DNA of 12,079 bases from Cyclostephanos tholiformis (lineage: Eukaryota; Bacillariophyta; Thalassiosirophyceae; Thalassiosirales; Thalassiosiraceae). This document shows positions 1-8,708 of the stretch, piece after piece (position 1 is the stretch's first letter; each line of letters starts with the position of its first letter). The notes under the pieces were generated by a model. That model searched no databases. It saw nothing but the letters and a program-made list of their open reading frames with translations, and was not told the origin of the DNA. Where the stretch lies: contig JALLPB010000940.1 in the NCBI GenBank assembly GCA_036939975.1, positions 1-12,079 on the forward strand, written 5' to 3'. The translations under genes were made by a program, and so were the position numbers.

Positions 1-217
1 GCGAGATTTAAGTGTAAAAAAATCATAAAAAGAGTTTTGGGAACGCTCCATTATGGTAGGATTTTTCGCCGGGCAGGGGGATGTCATGGGATGGGCGGGT
101 CCTATCAACATTGTTCCAAACCGAGGATTTGCACTGAGGAATCCATTCAAGAATATAATCGAACCAAACCCGAGCTTTTATCGTCGGGCTCGTATTATTA
201 GCCACATAACATTCCAT
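1..217. other. Upstream intergenic DNA, no supported gene
   Basis: Short open frames exist on both strands (plus from 53, minus from 218), but neither shows a recognisable domain. The minus-strand frame runs out of the promoter of the next gene. I treat this stretch as intergenic or the distal promoter of the gene at 349. It could also hold the edge of a neighbouring gene that begins outside the window. Confidence 0.35.
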
Positions 218-255
218 CACGTGGGTCGCAAAAGTTTTGCGACGTGCCTATAAAT
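218..255 (+). promoter_or_regulatory. Core promoter of the 349-2091 gene: CACGTG box, 19-bp palindrome, TATA box
   Basis: A TATAAAT box lies at 249-255. Just upstream is a perfect inverted repeat at 225-243, GTCGCAAAA then G then TTTTGCGAC, and before that a CACGTG hexamer at 218-223. The TATA box lies about 94 bp before the first in-frame ATG at 349, so a start site near 280 would leave a 5' leader of roughly 70 nt. The elements are read directly; promoter function is inferred from their order and position. CACGTG is a common bHLH/bZIP core, but the factor here is unknown. Confidence 0.5.
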
Positions 256-348
256 GGAGACAAGCGACCCCCCCCAGACATTGAGACCGATATCGCCTTC
301 CCCGTCATCGTCGTCGTCGATCGACATCGCCCTCGTCCGCCCCTCCCG

Positions 349-2091
349 ATGATGATTACAATGACATCCTCCTCCTTCTCCTCCTACCACGGCGTCGGGA
401 GACTTTCGTCATTTGTCGGCATAATATCATACGGCCTCGCCTTCCTTAAGAGTCCTCATCCTCCTCCTCATCCTCCTCCTCCTCCTCCCAACTGCTGCGG
501 CGGCAATAGCCGCCTGGGCCCCGTAGCGCAATCTCGTTCGGCGTCGCGTCGTCCTCGTTTCGTGTCCATGATACCGGTAATACCGACGAGGTGTAGGGGG
601 GGACGACGGGGGGCGTTGCACGGCTGTCCCGGCGGGGTCGATGACTACCTCGCATCCCTCGATGCGAATCACCGGAACGACGACGCATCGTCATCGCCAT
701 CGTCATCATCGCGAGAAGCATCCGAGGGGGTACTCTTCGGCGTCGATCATTATTTGAGCTCCCTCGGCAATAAGTTCAAGGAGGATGCCCGGGGGGTACT
801 GCGCCCGTACGACGTCAATCGTTACTTACGTTCCCTCGGGAATGCATTCGCGAAGGATGGCGACGACTCGAGGGAGCGGGAACGGGAACAACGTGACCAG
901 CCATCGACCCCATCGACACATGCGACTAGGAGAGATGATATGACGTACGAGGAGATCATCGCATACGACAACGCCCGCCTATGTCCGAAGCTATTGTTGA
1001 CCCAATGCGCCATCCAGGGCCTAGTTAATCTCCTGGAGACGTATCGCGATCCTCATTCCGTGAGGTGGCTCGAGGACTTCCTCGGGACGAGGAACTTGGG
1101 CGACTATCACGGCACGAGCGCCATTAACGTGACGCGTTATCGCACTTGGGATTCGGTATTGTACGACATGATGAATCAGCCGAATACCCGCGTGATCATT
1201 TCGGCGAGGGGCGGTGGGGGGGGGGGACGTCGGGGACGTATCCGATCGAGCGAGGACGGTACGAACTCGGCGGGGAAGCGCGACGCGGACGATCATTATG
1301 GGATCGATATACGTCCGGCGAGTTTGGTACGGAGGCTGGTGGCAGTGAGGGAACAGTTGGCCTCCGAGTTCGAGAGGGATTTGGAGATTGTTCGCATGGT
1401 CGACGTGACGTCGATTATGACCTTGTACTATCGCAAAATCGCCGCGGCAGTCGCGAGGGAAGGAGATGATGCGGCGACGCCGCAATCATCATCATTAACT
1501 CGAGTGTCCTTCGACATTGTTAAGGAATTCATGAGATGTCAGGATGCCGGTAGCGATGATGGCAGCTCGTCGTCATCTTTATTGAGGCGTGCTAATTTCG
1601 ATTTGCTCTATGCACTATGCACGCAAGCGTCCGCGCACAAATTACTCTGGGAACTAGAGCGATTGGCATCGGCATCGTCATCGACGAATGACGATGACAT
1701 CGAAGACAACATCATCACATTTGAATGGTTTAAGCAATTTTACGTTGATAACTCGCCGCTGTACTTCGATGGTAATCAAAATTTCGACAGGAGCGATGAT
1801 TTCATCGACGCCTTGCTACGCGCGCCCCCTCCGCTTCGGGATGGATGGCACTCGACTGACCCGCTGCGTCTGGCGCAACGGATCATCGGCATGCAGAAAG
1901 ACATCGCCCTTGAATGGATGGGCATGATGGAGGAGGTTCCAGAGGACCATCGAGACATCAACAAAGCGCTTTTTCGCGTCATGATGGGAAGAACCATGGA
2001 TGAGGGGCGCAACGTCGATGACGACTTGTATACAATCGAGGAGACGACGCTCTTCGATGAGTGGGCGGACGGTAAGGGTGCTTTCGATTGA
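349..2091 (+). CDS. Unrecognised 580-residue protein with YLxSLgN motifs
   Basis: I do not recognise this gene. The frame is open from 244, but its first codon there is GTG inside the TATA region; the first in-frame ATG is 349 (Met-Met-Ile-Thr-Met), giving 580 aa in one exon. The first 40 or so residues are Ser-rich with a hydrophobic patch (FVGIISYGLAFL) and few acidic residues, which could be an organelle or signal leader; this is inference. A Pro run follows (about 36-47). Three related motifs, GVDDYLASLD, GVDHYLSSLGN and DVNRYLRSLGN, occur at about residues 96-170. A charged low-complexity linker follows. From about residue 195 (MTYEEIIAYDNARLCPKLLL) to the end the sequence looks globular and helical, broken by Gly, Ser and Asp tracts. 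The stop is TGA at 2089. Base composition and repeat style match its neighbours, so transfer is not suggested. Confidence 0.75.
   Translation: MMITMTSSSFSSYHGVGRLSSFVGIISYGLAFLKSPHPPPHPPPPPPNCCGGNSRLGPVAQSRSASRRPRFVSMIPVIPTRCRGGRRGALHGCPGGVDDYLASLDANHRNDDASSSPSSSSREASEGVLFGVDHYLSSLGNKFKEDARGVLRPYDVNRYLRSLGNAFAKDGDDSREREREQRDQPSTPSTHATRRDDMTYEEIIAYDNARLCPKLLLTQCAIQGLVNLLETYRDPHSVRWLEDFLGTRNLGDYHGTSAINVTRYRTWDSVLYDMMNQPNTRVIISARGGGGGGRRGRIRSSEDGTNSAGKRDADDHYGIDIRPASLVRRLVAVREQLASEFERDLEIVRMVDVTSIMTLYYRKIAAAVAREGDDAATPQSSSLTRVSFDIVKEFMRCQDAGSDDGSSSSSLLRRANFDLLYALCTQASAHKLLWELERLASASSSTNDDDIEDNIITFEWFKQFYVDNSPLYFDGNQNFDRSDDFIDALLRAPPPLRDGWHSTDPLRLAQRIIGMQKDIALEWMGMMEEVPEDHRDINKALFRVMMGRTMDEGRNVDDDLYTIEETTLFDEWADGKGAFD
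634..858 (+). repeat. Three degenerate YLxSLgN peptide repeats within the 349-2091 gene
   Basis: The encoded peptides GVDDYLASLDANHR, GVDHYLSSLGNKFKED and DVNRYLRSLGNAFAKD share the pattern (G/D)V(D/N)xYLxSL(G/D)N followed by a basic/acidic stretch. The third copy follows the second after about 8 residues; the first is 21 residues further upstream. The similarity is at protein level; the DNA copies are diverged, so this is an old internal duplication or a selected short linear motif. Confidence 0.6.
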
Positions 2092-2143
2092 CTAAAGTAA
2101 AAAGTTTTTCTTCTTAACAGTGGACCCTACCGTACCAAAATCT

Positions 2144-2770
2144 TCATCTCGCAACGGTCCTCCGTCTCACGCCCCCCCGGAGATTATCGGTCGACGATGC
2201 CCCGACAGCGGTTGTGGTGGGAACCACGCCATCGGCATCCCCCTCCTCCTCACTCCCAAGCCTCGTTCCCTCCCCCCCCAACCTCTCCCACCGTTCCTCC
2301 TCGGGACTTTTCACACGCTTTCTCTCCCTCTCGACTTTCGCCTTGAGCCTGCGCTCTTCCTTCGCCTCCGCCGCTCGTCGAATGGCCTCCTCCTGCTGCT
2401 TCGCTCGTATACGCCTCATGTCCGGCGTGAGCACGGCAACTCGATTTGGATCCGTCGCCTCTCTGTAGGATTGCTCCGACCTGTACCTGTCAACCATGGG
2501 CGCGATGACTGTCGTTTTTTTTTTGCGGTATGCGTTACATTATTTGAACGATTGGATGGAGTGTCGTGTGTGAGCGAGGGCGACGGCTCAAGGAAAAGGA
2601 ATTCCCAGGCGAAAGAATCCACGTTTTGTCGTTCGCCGCGAATAAAACTCACGGTAATGGTAGCAAAAATAGCACGCAGTGATGGCAAAGACGATCGTCC
2701 ACGCGTTCTTGTGTAGGTATTTCAGGACGGCGATCACCATGGTGTGCGGGGCGGATAGTTCGAATGCCAT
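2144..2770 (-). CDS. VIMP: VIMP / selenoprotein S-like ER membrane protein (two exons)
   Basis: Exons are 2770-2653 and 2508-2144, giving 160 aa (animal VIMP is about 190). Known VIMP proteins sit in the ER membrane by one segment and recruit p97 and Derlins for ER-associated degradation. Visible here is a short lumenal N-terminus, a transmembrane segment at about residues 24-39 (AWTIVFAITACYFCYHY) that resembles the family segment in composition and in its leading Trp-x-Ile-Val-Phe, then a long charged helix (DMRRIRAKQQEEAIRRAAEA and onward, about 66-105). The tail includes a Leu-Arg-Gly-Gly like that of VIMP tails. The join codon is C + TC (Leu). The start is the first in-frame ATG; the frame upstream has only GTG. 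The stop is TGA, and 10 codons later comes TAA, so read-through would add only nine residues after the TGA. No Sec is needed for the family fold. The gene is divergent from MRPL3. Family assignment rests on topology and motif memory, not on a search. Confidence 0.72.
2509..2652 (-). other. Intron of the VIMP-like gene (144 nt)
   Basis: The donor is GTGAGT and the acceptor CGACAG on the minus strand. Ten A residues lie a few bases before the acceptor instead of a pyrimidine tract. Removing it restores one frame across the membrane segment and helical region (phase 1). Confidence 0.75.
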
Positions 2771-2919
2771 TGTTTTAATCGCACATGATGTGAGAATGCA
2801 CAGGCAGGGGGAGTCCGTACAGACAGCCCATGGAATCCCATCTAACACAAGTATTTAGTGACTCCCTCCGCTCGTCGCCCGAAAATTAACACGCCGTACA
2901 GACCTTCACCACACCTACC
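2771..2919. promoter_or_regulatory. Shared divergent promoter of VIMP-like and MRPL3 genes
   Basis: Only 149 bp separate the two start codons, so both 5' leaders and promoters must fit here. The 10-mer CCGTACAGAC occurs twice in the same orientation, at 2815-2824 and 2894-2903. No clear TATA box is seen. Function is inferred from the geometry. Confidence 0.5.
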
Positions 2920-4507
2920 ATGGTCGCAGCACTACGATCCGGACTGAAGGCGTCGTCTAGTAGGCTAATGTCTTGGCACGCCGCCAAGTCTTTCGCGTAT
3001 AATCATGTGTCGGCCTCGTCTTCGTCGTCGTCTTGCGCCCCCTATTCCCTCTCGTCTCTCATGAGGAATCTCTCCGTCGTCGTCGGTGCGAGCATGTCGG
3101 CATCGCGACCAACGAGGCCGCTTCAGCAACAGCAGCAACAACGGCAGCGACGCGCGTTCACCAACACTCCGACCATCCAAAAAATACATTCCATTAATTC
3201 CGACTTATCTGAGGAGGAGATACAGAAGATCATCGACGCTGAATTACAGAAGATGGCCGACGAGAAGGTCAGGAAGGAGTATCGTGACTGGAAGCCCGGC
3301 CATCGCAAACGACCTCTCGTCGTCTCCTATCGGCTCGAGGACTTCGAGGAGGAGGAAAGCGGCGCATCTTCACGTTGGACGTTGCGCGACAAGCGATGCG
3401 GCGCCCTGGGCATCAAATTGGGCATGATGCCCGTGTGGGACGGTTGGGGGGAGCGTCATCCATGCACCGTCCTTTACCTAGATTCGAATGTCGTTTTGAG
3501 GAACAAGACTAAGGATGGCATCGAGGGATATGACGCCGTGGAGATCGGTGCCGGCGAGCGCAAGGCCAAGAACGTAACGAAGCCACTCATGGGACATTAT
3601 GCCAAGTTCGGCGTCGCCGATCATCCGCCGTACCTAGTTAGGGAATTCCGCGTGACAACGAACGACGCCATGCCTCCCCCCGGCACGAAAATACACGCAC
3701 GTCACTTCATCCCCGGTCAGAACGTAGACGTCAGCGGCATCACCAAGGGGAAGGGATTCCAGGGAGGGATGAAGAGGCACGGCTTTAAGGGCATGCCGGC
3801 GAGTCACGGTACTAGCAGGAGTCATCGCGCCATCGGGAGCACGGTGAGTGGTGTCGTTATTTTCTTGTCGTGGTTGTGCTGGGGTGTATGTCGGGGGACG
3901 ATTTCGTCAATTCTATTTCCGCGAGGGAAGTTGAAGAAGATTATTTGTTTTATACTTCACTTTGACCTGAATGTGTAAGAACACGTGTCGAAAAATATAT
4001 CACAAGACATGATGTATGATTCCACTCCCTTTACGAGCTCGCTACTGTTGCATTCTCTGTGATACTCTACCGTCAAATTATTGTTGTCTCCAATTAAAAA
4101 CGCCTACATTCTTCTTCCCATCTTCTCTCGTATGTTTTATCACGAAGGGCATGTGCCAAGATCCCGGACGCGTATTCAAGGGTAAGAAGATGCCGGGAAG
4201 GATGGGGGGGGTTCGGGTGACTAAGCAAAATCTCCGCATCGTGAAGATCGACCGAGGCCGGAATCTCATCTACGTCAGGGGGGCCGTGCCTGGTAACAAG
4301 GGAGAGTTCGTGGAGATACGCGACGCCGTGAAGCGTCCACTCTTCGGCACAGACAAATGCGAGGGGGGGAAGGACAGCGTCTTCCCCCCCCTCCCAACCT
4401 TCGACTACGAGGAAGGGATTGACGGATCCGGCGAAGCGGGATATGAGGTCATGATGCCCATGCAAGAACAGGATCCATTGGAAATAGTGGAAGACGAGGC
4501 CGCTTGA
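2920..4507 (+). CDS. MRPL3: Mitochondrial large-subunit ribosomal protein uL3m (two exons)
   Basis: Exons are 2920-3843 and 4148-4507, giving 427 aa. Ribosomal protein L3 binds 23S-type rRNA near the peptidyl-transferase centre. The L3 core starts near residue 165 ([14 protein letters not shown]). The family signature lies at about 272-290 ([18 protein letters not shown]), then [13 protein letters not shown] and, across the splice, [20 protein letters not shown], a close match in layout to bacterial L3. The 150-residue N-terminal extension is rich in Ser, Arg and Ala and poor in acid at first ([15 protein letters not shown], then a Gln run), as expected for a mitochondrial presequence; this and the bacterial-type core exclude cytosolic RPL3. 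A plastid form is less likely given the extension but not excluded. The start ATG sits in a CCATGG context. The C-terminal tail is acidic. Stop TGA at 4505. Confidence 0.9.
3844..4147 (+). other. Intron of MRPL3 (304 nt)
   Basis: The donor is GTGAGT after ACG and the acceptor is CACGAAG before GGCATG. The join is phase 0 and rebuilds the conserved HRAIGST-GMCQDPG segment of L3. Read-through would end at a TAA at 3976. Confidence 0.88.
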
Positions 4508-4691
4508 GGGATATTAGGGCGCATGATGCAAAAAACGAAGAGATTATGGTAGCTTGTGGTTAATGAAATTAATGCAAAGCACGAGTGAAATGGGGCAGTT
4601 CTGCACGAGCTGACCATAGGAATGTCATAAAGAGAGAAAAATTAAAACAACTTAACCACCCTATCTAATATGAGTATTCGCGTTCATTACG
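4508..4691. other. Convergent 3' region between MRPL3 and PMS2
   Basis: The two stop codons face each other 184 bp apart. The stretch is AT-rich and must hold both 3' untranslated ends and both poly(A) sites. No canonical AATAAA stands out, and no gene is seen. Confidence 0.5.
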
Positions 4692-7314
4692 TCATATGTC
4701 ACCCACGACAGATAAATTCGGCCCAGCTACGTGCGATATCATCGCATCATCGTCGGCGATCAAACATTCAGTTAAGCTTCTGATGTGGCTCATTGTTGGC
4801 TTTTTTTAGATAGTGTGTAAATTAAACGAGGTTAGAAGATAAAACGGTTAGACGAACTTTCTCAGAGCAGTTCAGTCAAAACTCACCCTACCATGTGCAC
4901 AATTCCAAGGAACATCGGTCTTATCAAGTTTGTTTAAAATGTCAATCTGTTCCTTTTCAGATAGAGCGGTTCCTATCATGATGCTCCCCTGTTATTGGAA
5001 GGTGAACACGGCATGTAGTTGGTAACGAGTTCAAGGGACTCAACTATGATCGTGAGGTGCAACATGGTTAACATATCCACTCACCCGGCAAGCACGACTT
5101 GCGAACATGGCAATTGCCTTGGGAAGTCGAACAATTGATGATCCGACAATATCGTCTAATCTAGCGCCACCTTGGGAAGTCAATCCTGCGAAGCGACGAA
5201 CCGCATTAACGCCAGCTGTATCGAAACCGGCGAGGTATCCATCCAACGTACCGTCAGCTCCCAACATTGCACAAAGGGCGCCCACATCCTCCTTCCCGAA
5301 TTGGACGGCCTTCTTGCCGTCGCCTCCCGATCCGCTATAAGGGAGGGCAGTTAACGAGAGACGATGGCGGGGTTCCTTTTCAGGATCGTACGAAAAACGA
5401 AATCCGTTGCGCTCAAAGACGTCCTCGTGTTCCAAAACGCAATGCTCCTCGGAGGGAGAAAGCTCGAGGGGAAGCGGTGCGATTAGTTTCTGCTCGTGAA
5501 TTACAGTCTCCTTGCAAAGTCGTTCAAAGTTGTACTTCTCATCACAGGCGTGCTGATCAAGTATCCAAAGGTTTTGATTGCGACATCGAGCGAGGATGAA
5601 GCCAAGGTTAAATTGCCCAATGATTGACATGTGACGGAGATCTTCCTTGCAGAGGTTGACAGTGGATTCCGCATTGCTGCACCCAATTTTTGGGTTCATG
5701 GTAGTCTGAAGGTATTTGTGAGCTTTTTGCATTACTAACCTCGCGTTGTGAGATTGCTTTATGACATTTTGTGTTCCAGAGAATGAGTTCCATACCACCT
5801 CGGCGGGGGTGTCACCATCTTTGTCGCCGAAATCATCAGCAACCTGTTCTAACAAAAGATTGCTTTGCCGCGAGCAAGTCGTATATGATGATGATTTTTT
5901 CGATTCATCGACCGATGACCGAGGAAACTTTTCTACCGCCCTCCTCCCCTCAATCATCCTTGCAGATCCTACACAAGGTTTGCCACGAGATGATTTCCTG
6001 TAACCAAGAGGCTTGGGGATTTCATGGACTTCGTTACTCTCCAAATCATCACGATCAGTATGGCCCTCATAATCTGAGTCGATTGAGTTTGCTGCAGGTT
6101 TTGCTGAACCATACGCAAAGCTGTCCAAGAAGGAGGTGACATCTCGACTTTTCTGTTGTTTGGGTCGCTTTGGCTGTCTACGGTCCTTAAATCCATCACT
6201 CGTTGAAGTGTCATCGTTATCGGTAGATCTTTTGTTGGAGATGGGTCGTCTTGACGATGATTCAGCCACAGATGATGACGGCTTGCTCCGAACCTTGTCC
6301 AGTCCTCCAAGGTCCTCCTCCTCATCGAGTGACGGGGAAAGAATACGATCCAGACTCTGTCGAATATGTGCATTATCAATCCGTTGAAAGTTCAGCCGCA
6401 ATTGTTCCCAGCGTCGTCGATCCTGCTCCGATTGCTTTTTGTTACCGCAATTTTGCTCCTGATGAGAGGAGTAGTCGTTGCAATCCGGTATCGCCATTGA
6501 ATCCGTTGATGGACGAGAATTCTCTACAGAAATAGGTGGTACACAGCCATTGTCACCACCACTCTCCCCGTCACACTGAGCGTCTATTGAATCTTGCGGC
6601 ATCGGGCTCGAGGCCTCGTCTCGATTATCGGTCATCTCGTTCAAACACCCTGACTCCGATGGCGTCACGAGAGGACCACCATCGTCCACGATCCTTCTTC
6701 GAAGCTTGGGCGTCACGTAGTCAACTTCATCATCTTCGTCGATTGCATTCATGGAGACTCCGTGTTTTTCATTGACATTAACAGTCCTAAGTGTTTCGTC
6801 GATGGGGCACTCGGTAGTCTCGGACACAGTAGACTCGGACACAGCCGCCAAATTCGAAACTGCCTCCAATTTTTCATTGCCATGGCATACTACCCCCCTC
6901 GGAACATTCTTGTTGCTACGACTCTCTACCTCGTTCGCCTCAAACTTTCCCTCAGTCTGAACCGACCAAAGCGCCATCAGACCCTCCTTGATCAAACTCG
7001 TCATCGCCGCCTCCTCCGTGAACATGACCTCCCTCTTGTCGGGGGATATATTGACATCGTACATGTTCCTCGGGAGCGTGAACGATAATACGCACGCGGG
7101 ACGTCGACGACCACCTCCAGTCGACGTCGACGACGCCACGATCGGGTCAAACATTCGCCAGACATCGCCCATGAGTTTCGAGACACTCGGTAGGTCTACC
7201 GGACGTCCGTTGATGCTGAAGAATTGCAAATCGCGAGCGGTGGCATGGGGCGAGGATGGGGCGTGGGAGATCAACCCGTGTAACTTCCATCGATTCTCCC
7301 CGTTGTTATTCGTT

Positions 7315-7346
<32 letters not shown>

Positions 7347-8677
7347 TGCCGAACGCACCGCCTCAGACAGATCAATTTCAATCCTGGCGAGGCCCAATAG
7401 GAACTTCGTCCCGAGTATCGACGACGTGCGAGACTCCAGCGTTTTGCTCGAAACGCTCGTTTCTATGAGCTCCTTGCTGCTACGGCCCTTCTTCGATTTG
7501 CCTCCGCCTCCGCCTCCACCTCCGCCTCCGATCCCGTCGTCGTCAGTGGATGATGAAGAATGGACGTCGGTAAGGTTGAATTGGGTCCCAAGGCATAATA
7601 TCGCGTCTTTTTTTTTAATTGTCGAGCAATAATAGGAGGGATAAGTCAAACGTGGCATTATTGCGAAAAGGTACACATATCGAGAGATGCGGTACGAAAG
7701 GTACATCGGGGTGAGAGAAGAAGGCCATGCATGGCTACGATTCGTAAAAGAAGACGAAAAATCATCTCTCCATGATGGAGAAAGGAAAAACGCAATACGC
7801 AATAGCCAAAAACTCACATCCCTGCATCATCTTGACCAATTTCATCTTCTGAACCTTGATCCTCCTTTTCATATCGACCCTACGCACCGGTAAACACTCG
7901 AATAGTCCGTTCACTATCACGGTCGTGCCCGAAGCGTACGATAATGGCACGCGTTTTATCGTTTCGGGTATGATATGCCCATCGTTATCGAAGTGAAATT
8001 GTTCCCCCAGGGCGGTGGCGGTCGATGACGACGATATGCAACGTCGACGTGACACGTTATCGTCATTGCTCGACGTCATTTTTTCATTCGCGTCATATTC
8101 GTCCATGGTACGAGTGGAAACGACTAGTGATCGCGATAGGTTGGCCAGACAAAAGAGCGCCTCGCCTCGGAATCCCAATGTGGGTGCGCAATCGTCGTGA
8201 TGACCATCGTTGTCGTCGTTTCCATCGTCGTCGTCGTCGTCGTCGTCATCGTCATCGCGAATATGACGACGACTACGACGACGATGATCGCTATCGTTGT
8301 ATAAATCGTCGAATTTTCGTAGCTTGCTCGTGGCGTGTTTCATGGCCATGTACGGACGTGACGATTTTGGCACTCCATGCCCGTTATCGGTAACCTCGAT
8401 CGATTCGAGACCCTGATCGTGTAGTTTCACTTCGATGGAAAAATCGTAAATCGGTTTGGGTAGGGAGAAGGAGAGTGGTAGGAGGGGGGGGATGTTGGGT
8501 GATATATTGTCATATCATGACATCGAAATGAATGGATGATGATGAGAGACGTGATACGTCCGGATAGAATATGGAAGATGAACGCGAAAAGTAACAATGA
8601 TCCATCTCCCGCCGGAGTAAAAGGGGCAAGATGTCCCGTATCCGTCCGCGGATATTTCCAATCCACCACTCAGCCCG

Positions 8678-8708
<31 letters not shown>

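Noticed and set aside
23..220. Minus-strand frame of about 65 codons at the window start
   Set aside because: Reasonable composition but no domain, no clear promoter, and it overlaps the promoter of the 349 gene; at best part of a gene I cannot see.
2120..2716. Plus-strand open frame of about 198 codons
   Set aside because: It is antisense to the VIMP-like exons and intron, is Pro/Leu/Arg low-complexity, and shows no domain.
6988..7632. Plus-strand open frame of about 214 codons antisense to PMS2
   Set aside because: The minus strand encodes conserved MutL motifs here; the plus frame reads the Ser/Gly repeats backwards.
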